DNA from: Rhodoferax sp. WC2427
GTDB taxonomy: Bacteria > Pseudomonadota > Gammaproteobacteria > Burkholderiales > Burkholderiaceae_C
DNA length: 64,000 bases
Assembly: GCF_040822085.1 (NCBI RefSeq)
Contig: NZ_CP162006.1
Coordinates: 2,728,001 to 2,792,000 of the forward strand
Direction of reading: 5' to 3'
How positions within the stretch are numbered: position 1 is the stretch's first letter; each line of letters opens with the position of its first letter. Position numbers and translations under genes: made by a program. The notes beneath the pieces were generated by a model. It saw only the letters and a program-made list of their open reading frames with translations, was not told the origin of the DNA and made no database searches. This document shows, piece after piece, positions 26,440 through 36,246 of the stretch.

Positions 26440-26985
26440 ATGCGCTTTTTACCGAAATTACTGGCCACTTCCCTTATCGCTTTTGCGGGCATGGCCAGCG
26501 CCACCGTCGTGACTTTTGAGGACCTCAACGGCAGCGGTGTGCTGGCATCCAACTACGCCGGGCTCACCTGGGGCGCGGGCTGGAACTACTACGACTCGGC
26601 GCAGTCGCCTTACAACCCCTCCTCGGGCAAAACCCGCATCTACAACAACGACAGCCCCACCACCGACGGGTTCAAATTCTCCAGCGATGTCATTTTTGAC
26701 GGGGCCTATTTCGCGGGTTACCAAGAAGCCGGTTTTGAACTGTTCAACGACGGCCAACTGGTGTTTACCTCGTCCCTGCTGGGCTTGTCGGATACGCCCA
26801 GCTTTCTGTCTTCGGGTTATGCAGGCTTGGTGGACGAAGTGCGGCTGACCGTCAGCAACGGCGCCTTTGTCATGGACGACGTGACCTACCACACCGCCGC
26901 CAACAACGTCCCGGAACCCAGTTCACTGGCTTTGATGGGCCTGGGTCTGGTCGGATTGATCGTGGCAAAGCGCCGCAAGGTCTGA
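26440..26985 (+). CDS. PEP-CTERM sorting domain protein
   Basis: 181 residues: N-terminal signal peptide (MRFLPKLLATSLIAFAGMAS), a secreted middle region rich in Asn, Ser and aromatic residues without a recognised domain, and a C-terminal PEP-CTERM anchor 'NNVPEPSSLALMGLGLVGLI' ending in Arg-Arg-Lys. Exosortase/EpsH-type systems recognise this tripartite tail, and the protein would be released or attached outside the cell, often in biofilm or floc formation. No exosortase gene is present in the window. Monocistronic, with its own terminator. Confidence 0.88.
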   Translation: MRFLPKLLATSLIAFAGMASATVVTFEDLNGSGVLASNYAGLTWGAGWNYYDSAQSPYNPSSGKTRIYNNDSPTTDGFKFSSDVIFDGAYFAGYQEAGFELFNDGQLVFTSSLLGLSDTPSFLSSGYAGLVDEVRLTVSNGAFVMDDVTYHTAANNVPEPSSLALMGLGLVGLIVAKRRKV

Positions 26986-27004
26986 GCGGACCGGTCCGCC
27001 CCCC

Positions 27005-27029
27005 AAAGCGCCCCGCGGGGCGCTTTTTT
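27005..27029 (+). terminator. Terminator of the PEP-CTERM gene
   Basis: AAAGCGCCCCGCGGGGCGCTTTTTT, a perfect stem with a T run, 20 bp after the stop codon. A separate perfect 14-bp palindrome GCGGACCGGTCCGC lies at 26986-26999 between stop and terminator. Confidence 0.93.
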
Positions 27030-27144
27030 CATGGGCCCGCGCAGAGAGAACCCGGCAGTAAACACCCCGTAAAGCGGGCCTTCTCCTACAGGCGAACATC
27101 GGATCTTCCGCTCCAATGGGTTTAACACCCAGAAGGAGTTCTTC

Positions 27145-27564
27145 ATGAAAAAAACAGCATTCGTAGCCGCCCTCACCGCGGCCTCTTTGGCTATCAGCGG
27201 CCTGGCTTTTGCCCAAGGCAACGGCCATGGCGGAGACGAGTTTCAACGCAAAAACCAGCAGCACGAGCAGGCCCACAACCGGCCCAACAACAACCGTGGC
27301 CCCGGCCCACAGCGCATGCCCGAGCCGCACCGCAATGGCCCCGACTTTGCGCAAGAGCGCGGCGCTGGCCCCGAGCACAATTTCCGCCGCGGTGGCCGTC
27401 TGCCCAGCCAGTACCGCAACAACCAGTATGTCGTCGACAACTGGCGTGACCACCACCTGAGCGCGCCTCCCCGCGGCTACCACTGGGTGCAAACCGGCGG
27501 TGACTACGTGCTGATTGCCATCACCACCGGCATCATCGCGCAGATCCTGCTGGGCAATTACTGA
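27145..27564 (+). CDS. RcnB family periplasmic protein
   Basis: 139 residues: signal peptide (MKKTAFVAALTAASLAISGLAFA), then a His/Asn/Arg-rich low-complexity region to about residue 85, then the RcnB domain 'VVDNWRDHHLSAPPRGYHWV' and a final hydrophobic segment. RcnB in E. coli is a periplasmic protein needed for nickel/cobalt homeostasis; here the His-rich stretch fits metal contact, but no RcnA/RcnR gene is near, so a metal role is only a family-based guess. AAGGAG 10 bp before the ATG supports the start. Confidence 0.85.
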   Translation: MKKTAFVAALTAASLAISGLAFAQGNGHGGDEFQRKNQQHEQAHNRPNNNRGPGPQRMPEPHRNGPDFAQERGAGPEHNFRRGGRLPSQYRNNQYVVDNWRDHHLSAPPRGYHWVQTGGDYVLIAITTGIIAQILLGNY

Positions 27565-27585
27565 GATACCAAGGACAAAATATGG

Positions 27586-27634
27586 CCCCCGTGCTGATTC
27601 CACCAGCACGGGAAGCTACTATTTAGATAGCAAA
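27586..27634 (-). repeat. Dispersed short palindromic repeat, copy 9
   Basis: The reverse complement reads ATAGTAGCTTCCCGTGCTGG then TGGAATCAGCACGGG, a degenerate intergenic member with a strong inner hairpin (CCGTGCTG/CAGCACGG) between the RcnB-like gene and the ilvC terminator. Confidence 0.55.
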
Positions 27635-27671
27635 AAAAAGGCCTGCCCACCGTGAAGTGGACAGGCCTTTG
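27633..27671 (-). terminator. Terminator of ilvC
   Basis: On the minus strand AAAGGCCTGTCCAC and GTGGGCAGGCC form a stem with a TTCACG loop followed by eight T residues, 31 bp after ilvC. Confidence 0.92.
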
Positions 27672-27701
27672 GCCATTTCCGGCGCCGGGGCGCCGTCGTG
27701 C

Positions 27702-28727
<1,026 letters not shown>

Positions 28728-28851
28728 TCAGAAAAAATAAAGGGTTTGGCGAAATGCCCATCGACAGGCCCAGGGCGAACGTTTACCGCAATCGCCAAAA
28801 ATAGTCCGTTCGCGTTGAGCCCGTCAAAACGCGCGTACGGACAACTCAACA

Positions 28852-29343
28852 CTAAACCCGCAGGATGCGTTCACCGCGCCCGATGCCGCTGGCACCGGTA
28901 CGCACGGTCTCCAAGATCGCACTGCGGTCCATGGCTTCCAGGAAAGCGTCGTTCTTGCCCTGGTCGCCGGTCAGCTCGATGGTGTAGCTCTTTTCGGTCA
29001 CATCGATGATGCGGCCGCGGAAGATGTCGGCCATGCGCTTCATTTCTTCGCGCTCTTTGCCCACGGCACGCACCTTGACCATCATCAACTCGCGCTCGGT
29101 GTAGGCACCTTCGGTCAGATCGACCACCTTGACCACCTCGATGAGGCGGTTCAGGTGCTTGGTGATCTGTTCGATCACGTCGTCGGAGCCGGAAGTCTGG
29201 ATGGTCATGCGCGACAGTGTCGCGTCTTCGGTGGGAGCCACCGTGAGCGACTCGATGTTGTAGCCCCGGGCAGAGAACAGGCCCACGACGCGGGAAAGAG
29301 CACCGGGCTCGTTTTCCAGCAAGACAGCAATGATGTGTTTCAT
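28852..29343 (-). CDS. ilvH: Acetolactate synthase small (regulatory) subunit
   Basis: 163 residues, an ACT-domain subunit that confers valine feedback on IlvI. N-terminus 'MKHIIAVLLENEPGALSRVV' and 'GLFSARGYNIESLTVAPTED' are the valine-binding ACT signature; the C-terminal half has 'IVDVTEKSYTIELTGDQGK'. ATG 29343 gives the standard start. Separated from ilvI by 156 bp, unusually long for this operon, because a dispersed palindromic repeat and flanking sequence lie between. Confidence 0.97.
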   Translation of the reverse strand: MKHIIAVLLENEPGALSRVVGLFSARGYNIESLTVAPTEDATLSRMTIQTSGSDDVIEQITKHLNRLIEVVKVVDLTEGAYTERELMMVKVRAVGKEREEMKRMADIFRGRIIDVTEKSYTIELTGDQGKNDAFLEAMDRSAILETVRTGASGIGRGERILRV

Positions 29344-29435
29344 AAGACTAGATTCCTCTTTTCGCTGCCCTCCCCCGCACACGGTAATGTGCGGGCTCGG
29401 CAAGCAATAGATTCGTCAGAAAGTTGATTTACTAT

Positions 29436-29488
29436 GGAATTGATAGCTGCTACCGCTTATTGGATAAGCGGTGAAGCCTGATTTGACT
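29436..29488 (+). repeat. Dispersed short palindromic repeat, copy 10 (between ilvI and ilvH)
   Basis: TTGATAGCTGCTACCGCTTA then TTGGATAAGCGGTGAAGCCTG. It lies inside the ilvI-ilvH transcript, in antisense orientation to the genes, and would form a hairpin in the mRNA. Confidence 0.75.
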
Positions 29489-29499
29489 TACAAGCCGAA

Positions 29500-31293
29500 T
29501 TACAGATCCTCGCTGCCCAAAAGCATCTCGGTAATGCCCTTGCCGGCCTGCACCATCGGGAACACGTTCTCGGTGGGGTCGGTGCGGAAGTCCATGAACA
29601 CCGTGCGGTCCTTGAGCTTGCGGGCTTCGCGCAGGGCGGGCTCCACATCTTCGGGGCGCTCGATCAGCATGCCGACGTGGCCATAGGCCTCTGCCAGCTT
29701 GACGAAGTTGGGCAATGCGTCCATGTAGCTGCTGCTGTAGCGGCCAGCGTATTCCACCTCTTGCCACTGGCGCACCATGCCCAGGTAGCGGTTGTTCAGC
29801 GAGACGATCTTGATCGGCGTGTTGTACTGCAGGCAGGTAGACAGCTCCTGGATGCACATCTGCACCGAGCCTTCGCCGGTAATGCAGAACACTTCGCTGT
29901 CGGGCTTGGCCAGCTTGACACCCATGGCGTAGGGAATGCCCACGCCCATGGTGCCCAGACCGCCGGAATTGATCCAGCGGCGGGGTTCGTCAAAACGGTA
30001 GTACTGCGCAGCCCACATCTGGTGCTGGCCCACGTCGGAGGTGATGTAGGTGTCGGCATCCTTGGTCATGTCCCACAGGGTTTGCACCACGTACTGGGGC
30101 TTGATCACGTCGGGCGAACCCATGCTGAACTTCAGGCAGTTGCGGCTGCGCCAGCCTTCGATCGTGTCCCACCAGCTGCCCAAGGCATCGGCATCGGGCT
30201 TGGTGGCCGACTCTTTGATCATGGCGATCAACTCGGTCAGCACTTCTTTCACGTCGCCCACGATGGGCACATCGACCTTGACGCGCTTGGAAATGCTCGA
30301 CGGGTCGATGTCGATATGGATGATCTTGCGCTCGTTCTGCGCGAAATGCTTGGTATTGCCGATCACGCGGTCGTCAAAGCGGGCACCGACGGCCAGCAGC
30401 ACGTCGCAGTGCTGCATGGCGTTGTTGGCCTCAATCGTGCCGTGCATGCCCAGCATGCCCAGGAACTTCTTGTCGCTGGCGGGGTAGGCGCCCAGGCCCA
30501 TCAAGGTGTTGGTGCAGGGATAGCCCAGCATGTCCACCAGGGTGCGCAGCTCTTGCGAGGCATTACTCAGCAAGACACCGCCGCCGGTATAGATGTAGGG
30601 ACGCTTGGCGGCCAACAGCAGCTGCAAGGCCTTGCGGATCTGACCGCCGTGGCCTTTGCGCACCGGGTTGTACGAGCGCATGCTGATGGACTCGGGGTAG
30701 CCGTGGAAGGGTGTCTTCTTGAAGGACACGTCTTTCGGAATGTCCACCACCACCGGGCCGGGGCGGCCGGTGCGGGCAATGTGGAAGGCTTTTTTCAGCG
30801 TCTCGGCCAGATCGCGCACGTCTTTCACCAGAAAGTTGTGCTTGACGATGGGACGGGTGATGCCGACGGTGTCGCATTCCTGGAAAGCATCCAGGCCAAT
30901 GGCGTGCGTAGGCACCTGGCCACTGATGATCACCATGGGGATGCTGTCCATGTAGGCGGTGGCAATGCCGGTGACGGCATTCGTCAGGCCGGGGCCGGAC
31001 GTAACCAGCGCCACGCCCACATCGCCGGTGGCGCGGGCATAGCCGTCGGCGGCGTGCACGGCTGCTTGCTCGTGGCGCACCAGCACATGCTGGATGGTGT
31101 CTTGTTTATAGAACGCGTCGTAGATGTAAAGAACTGCGCCACCGGGGTAACCCCAGATGTGCTTGACGTTCTCGGCCTGGAGGCACTTCACCAGAATCTC
31201 GGCACCCATGAGCTCGACAGGAGCGGGGCGCGCGGTGGTGGAAGAAGAGGATGCTGCGGCGGCCGAAGCGATTTCGGCTTTGTTGATTTCCAT
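29500..31293 (-). CDS. ilvI: Acetolactate synthase large (catalytic) subunit
   Basis: 597 residues. Condenses pyruvate with pyruvate or 2-oxobutyrate, using thiamine diphosphate. Seen: 'IWGYPGGAVLYIYDAF', the catalytic Glu in 'VRHEQAAVHAADGYARATGD', 'GVALVTSGPGLTNAVTGIAT', and the thiamine-diphosphate motif in 'FCITGEGSVQMCIQELSTC...NN'. The first ~30 residues (Ala/Ser-rich, AAAASSSSTTARPAP) are a non-conserved leader. First gene of ilvI-ilvH-ilvC. Upstream are 150 bp of leader and the symmetric promoter region. Confidence 0.97.
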   Translation of the reverse strand: MEINKAEIASAAAASSSSTTARPAPVELMGAEILVKCLQAENVKHIWGYPGGAVLYIYDAFYKQDTIQHVLVRHEQAAVHAADGYARATGDVGVALVTSGPGLTNAVTGIATAYMDSIPMVIISGQVPTHAIGLDAFQECDTVGITRPIVKHNFLVKDVRDLAETLKKAFHIARTGRPGPVVVDIPKDVSFKKTPFHGYPESISMRSYNPVRKGHGGQIRKALQLLLAAKRPYIYTGGGVLLSNASQELRTLVDMLGYPCTNTLMGLGAYPASDKKFLGMLGMHGTIEANNAMQHCDVLLAVGARFDDRVIGNTKHFAQNERKIIHIDIDPSSISKRVKVDVPIVGDVKEVLTELIAMIKESATKPDADALGSWWDTIEGWRSRNCLKFSMGSPDVIKPQYVVQTLWDMTKDADTYITSDVGQHQMWAAQYYRFDEPRRWINSGGLGTMGVGIPYAMGVKLAKPDSEVFCITGEGSVQMCIQELSTCLQYNTPIKIVSLNNRYLGMVRQWQEVEYAGRYSSSYMDALPNFVKLAEAYGHVGMLIERPEDVEPALREARKLKDRTVFMDFRTDPTENVFPMVQAGKGITEMLLGSEDL

Positions 31294-31438
31294 GATGAAC
31301 CTTTGTGAATTTCTCTAACGAAATACCTTGGGTGCCCCTTCACGCACTCTTTTGGAGTTGTGTCGGAACTTAAGACCAAAGCCATGGGCGAGCTGCTTGC
31401 ATCGCCGAACCATGATCCGTTTGCTTTTTGACTAGCAA

Positions 31439-31514
31439 GGCGGATTATGGCATCTCCCTACGCGAAACTTGGCGGCTGCACCAAGAAAATCGCCGGTCAA
31501 TGCCATAATCCGCC
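31439..31514. promoter_or_regulatory. Symmetric divergent promoter/operator between ilvI and a sigma-factor gene
   Basis: A perfect 15-bp inverted repeat, GGCGGATTATGGCAT at 31439 and ATGCCATAATCCGCC at 31500, encloses a second inverted repeat CTTGG (31468) / CCAAG (31481). On each strand CCAAG stands exactly 14 bp before ATGCCATAATCCGCC. TGCCATAAT fits an extended -10 element, so identical promoters appear to fire outward in both directions: left to ilvIHC and right to the sigma-factor operon. Confidence 0.65.
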
Positions 31515-31593
31515 CGCAAGCGCCCCAGACCGGGGCATCCCGTTTTACAAAAAACACGCATTCCTCTGATTCGCCCCACAGGCACACCCCCTT

Positions 31594-32160
31594 TTGGCCA
31601 CTGAACGCGAACTTTCCGATTTCCTCAAAAGCGTCGAAAACCGGGCCTTCAAACGCTCGGTGTACCACGTACGCAACGAAGAATCGGCGCTGGACATCGT
31701 GCAAGACAGCATGATGAAACTGGCTGAGCACTATGGTGACAAGCCCGTGGCCGAGTTGCCCATGCTGTTCCAGCGGATTTTGTCGAACTGCACGCTGGAC
31801 TGGTTTCGCCGCCAAAAGACCCGCAACGCCCTGTTTTCAAACATGAGCGACTTTGATTCGGCTGACGGCGATGGCGATTTCGACCTGCTGGAAACCTTCC
31901 AGTCGTCGGACAACGCCGAACGCAACGAAAGTGCAGAAGACACCACGCGCCGGGCACAGGTATTGCGAGAGATAGACACCCAGATACAAGAGTTACCGGC
32001 GCGTCAACGAGAAGCGTTCTTGATGCGTTACTGGGAAGAGATGGATGTTGCCGAAACTGCCAGCGCCATGGGCTGCTCGGAAGGCAGCGTCAAAACCCAC
32101 TGCTCCCGGGCAGTCCAGTCGCTCAGCAAGGCGCTCAAGGCCAGAGGAATACATTTATGA
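31594..32160 (+). CDS. ECF-like RNA polymerase sigma factor
   Basis: 188 residues. Region 2: 'KSVENRAFKRSVYHVRNEES', 'ALDIVQDSMMKLAEHYGD' and 'FQRILSNCTLDWFRRQKTR'. Region 4: 'LPARQREAFLMRYWEEMDVA', 'MGCSEGSVKTHCSRAVQSLS'. The start is a TTG, chosen because it gives the N-terminus MATERELSDFLKSVE directly before the conserved part; no ATG is available upstream. It overlaps the next gene by 4 bp (ATGA). The following genes (DUF3619, DUF3106, RDD) are transcribed with it, which suggests a regulatory operon of unknown signal. Confidence 0.92.
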   Translation: MATERELSDFLKSVENRAFKRSVYHVRNEESALDIVQDSMMKLAEHYGDKPVAELPMLFQRILSNCTLDWFRRQKTRNALFSNMSDFDSADGDGDFDLLETFQSSDNAERNESAEDTTRRAQVLREIDTQIQELPARQREAFLMRYWEEMDVAETASAMGCSEGSVKTHCSRAVQSLSKALKARGIHL

Positions 32161-32612
32161 CACAGCTGCAAACCAACCCCATGCTGTCGGCGCAAGACCG
32201 TTTTGCGCGCAACGTCACAGCGCGCCTGTCGGAGGGTTCGGCCACTCTGCCGCACGACATTTCCGAGCGCCTGCGCATTGCCCGCATGCAGGCCCTGGCC
32301 CACCGCAAGCAAGTCGTCATGCGCAGCGCCACCGTGGTGGCCAGCCAGGGCGGCGGCACGGCAGCGCTTACATTTGGTGGCCAAGGTGGCAACGACAGCC
32401 CCAATTGGTGGACCCGCTTTGCCGCCGCCTTGCCACTGGTGGCGCTGGTGGCCGGGCTGCTGACAATTTACGTGGTGCAAAACGACCTGCGTGCCGACGA
32501 ACTGGCCGAAGTCGATACCGCCCTGCTGACCGACGACCTGCCCACCGCGGCCTACACCGATCCTGGTTTTGTGGAATTCCTCAAGGCCAACCGGGACACT
32601 AGCAACCCTTAA
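32157..32612 (+). CDS. DUF3619 family membrane protein, candidate anti-sigma factor
   Basis: 151 residues, unrecognised function. A cytoplasmic N-terminal ~90 residues (ARNVTARLSEGSATLPHDIS, then 'RLRIARMQALAHRKQ') precede one transmembrane helix 'FAAALPLVALVAGLLTIYVV' near residues 84-104 and a short periplasmic tail ending 'YTDPGFVEFLKANRD'. The gene overlaps the sigma gene by 4 bp. The topology (cytoplasmic helical domain, single span) and coupling are those of an anti-sigma factor; this is inference, not a recognised anti-sigma domain. Confidence 0.8.
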   Translation: MTQLQTNPMLSAQDRFARNVTARLSEGSATLPHDISERLRIARMQALAHRKQVVMRSATVVASQGGGTAALTFGGQGGNDSPNWWTRFAAALPLVALVAGLLTIYVVQNDLRADELAEVDTALLTDDLPTAAYTDPGFVEFLKANRDTSNP

Positions 32613-32627
32613 TTGGAACGGATACGG

Positions 32628-33308
32628 ATGCTGATATCGCCTTGGAACCTGTGTTCTGCCTCCTGTGTGGGGGTGGTGTTGTCCCTGGGCGTGCTAACCA
32701 GCGTGTGGGCGGAGATCGCCCCGGATTTCGGCCCGGCCTCCATCCCCTTGGCGTCTGCCAGCAAGCCCGAGCAAAAGCCGCTGTGGAACGAGCTCACCCC
32801 AGCGCAGCAACAGGCCCTCAAGCCCCTGGCATCGCACTGGAACAACATCAGCGAGCAGCAAAAGCGCAAATGGCTGGCCTTGTCGGTCAACTTTGAAAAA
32901 ATGTCGCCCACCACCCAGGCCGTGCTGCAGGAGCGCATGCTGGACTGGGGCGCCCTCAGCGGCGTACAGCGCAGCCAGGCGCGGCTGAACTTTGCCGAGG
33001 CCAAGCGCCTGTCCCCCGCTGAAAAACAGGCCAAATGGGAGGCCTACCAAACCCTGGACCCGGAAGAAAAAGCCAAACTGGCCAAGCAGGTGCAAAAGAA
33101 GCTGCCCGGCGCTGCCACCGGTGTGAAGCTGATCCCGGCCCAAAAGCTGGCCACCGTGCCGCCCGAGCGCAAAAACGAGCCCAAAGGCCCGTCAATTGCC
33201 ACGGGTGCGCACCAGATTGACCCCCATACCCTGCTGCCGCTGCCCGCCTACCGGTTCAGCACCGGCAATTCGGTCGTGGCACACCCGGCCCAGCCCGCCG
33301 GACAATGA
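32628..33308 (+). CDS. DUF3106 family exported protein
   Basis: About 226 residues. N-terminal signal peptide (CVGVVLSLGVLTSVWAE). The core is charged and helical: 'LWNELTPAQQQALKPLASHW', 'ISEQQKRKWLALSVNFEKMS', 'LSPAEKQAKWEAYQTLDPEEK', repeated short motifs of the DUF3106 type. The C-terminus is Pro/Ala-rich. No enzymatic motif. A periplasmic sensor or partner role in the sigma operon is a possibility from context only. ATG 32628 was chosen; a TTG directly after the previous stop would add five residues. Confidence 0.8.
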   Translation: MLISPWNLCSASCVGVVLSLGVLTSVWAEIAPDFGPASIPLASASKPEQKPLWNELTPAQQQALKPLASHWNNISEQQKRKWLALSVNFEKMSPTTQAVLQERMLDWGALSGVQRSQARLNFAEAKRLSPAEKQAKWEAYQTLDPEEKAKLAKQVQKKLPGAATGVKLIPAQKLATVPPERKNEPKGPSIATGAHQIDPHTLLPLPAYRFSTGNSVVAHPAQPAGQ

Positions 33309-33826
33309 CGGTCTCGGCGGCACCAGCCCTCTCCGCTGCGCCCTTGACTGCGCCCAGCCTGCGCCGCCGGTTGGCCTGCTGGCTGTACGAGGGCATGTTG
33401 ATGTTCGGCGTGGTGTTCATCTCGGGCTACCTGTTCGGCACCTTGAGCCAAACGCGCAACGCCATGGACAACCGGCCCGGTTTGCAGGCCTTTTTGTTCG
33501 TCATTTTCGGCATCTACTTCACCTGGTTCTGGTCCAAGGGCCAGACCCTGGCCATGAAGACCTGGAACATCCGCGTGGTGGGCCGCGATGGCCAGGCCAT
33601 CAGCCAGCCGCGGGCCCTGCTGCGCTACGTGTGGAGCTGGATCTGGTTTCTGCCGCCTCTGGCCGCCATGGCCCCGTTTGGCCTGCCCGTGGGTGAAACC
33701 CTGGTGATCCTGCTGGGTTGGGTGGCTTTTTGGGCGCTGCTGAGCCGCTTCCATCCAGAGCGCCAGTTCTGGCACGACGCGCTGGCGGGCACCCGGCTGG
33801 TGGGCTCGCTACCGTTGAGTCGCTAG
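33305..33826 (+). CDS. RDD family membrane protein
   Basis: 173 residues with three to four hydrophobic helices. N-terminal 'SLRRRLACWLYEGMLMFGVV' has the position of the RDD signature, although the canonical Arg-Asp-Asp reads Arg-Leu-Ala-...-Glu here. Further: 'GIYFTWFWSKGQTLAMKTWN' and 'FWHDALAGTRLV' at the end, both typical of the family. Function not established (transport suggested for some members). Overlaps the DUF3106 gene by 4 bp, so it belongs to the sigma-factor operon. Confidence 0.85.
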   Translation: MTVSAAPALSAAPLTAPSLRRRLACWLYEGMLMFGVVFISGYLFGTLSQTRNAMDNRPGLQAFLFVIFGIYFTWFWSKGQTLAMKTWNIRVVGRDGQAISQPRALLRYVWSWIWFLPPLAAMAPFGLPVGETLVILLGWVAFWALLSRFHPERQFWHDALAGTRLVGSLPLSR

Positions 33827-33833
33827 GCTCTGG

Positions 33834-34217
33834 ATGGAATCGCCTACTGCCCAAAAATCGCGCAAAGGACTCAGCCGCCTGTGGCACGCCGCAGGCTATT
33901 CGCTGGCAGGCCTGCGGGCGGGTTGGCAGGAGACCGCCTTTCGCCAGGAAGCCATCGCCGCCATGGTGTTGGTGCCGCTGGCCGCCTGGATGGCCCGAAA
34001 CTGGGTGGAATTCGCCCTGCTGGCGGGCTCGGTGGTGCTGTTGATGGTGGTGGAGCTGCTCAATACCGGGATCGAGGCGGCCATCGACCGCATCGGCCCC
34101 GAATGGCACCCCTTGTCCAAGCAGGCCAAGGACATGGGCAGCGCTGCGGTACTGCTGACCGTGCTGGTCACGGCCACCATCTGGATACTGGCGCTGATGC
34201 AGCGTTTCAGCGTTTAA
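33834..34217 (+). CDS. dgkA: Diacylglycerol kinase (prokaryotic, DgkA)
   Basis: 127 residues with three transmembrane helices. Phosphorylates diacylglycerol to phosphatidate for lipid recycling. The N-terminal amphipathic part 'GLSRLWHAAGYSLAGLRAGW' and the signature 'VVELLNTGIEAAIDRIGPEW' with catalytic Glu near residue 69 are present. 7 bp after the RDD gene, so probably the last gene of that transcript. Convergent with glnB, 5 bp apart. Confidence 0.95.
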   Translation: MESPTAQKSRKGLSRLWHAAGYSLAGLRAGWQETAFRQEAIAAMVLVPLAAWMARNWVEFALLAGSVVLLMVVELLNTGIEAAIDRIGPEWHPLSKQAKDMGSAAVLLTVLVTATIWILALMQRFSV

Positions 34218-34222
34218 GAGGC

Positions 34223-36244
<2,022 letters not shown>

Positions 36245-36246
<2 letters not shown>

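Noticed and set aside
29677..31308. 543-codon open frame antisense to ilvI
   Set aside because: Shadow of a well-supported essential gene; no ribosome-binding site.
31294..31438. Attenuator leader peptide for ilvI
   Set aside because: No short frame rich in Leu, Val or Ile codons and no terminator/antiterminator pair was seen in the 5' leader.
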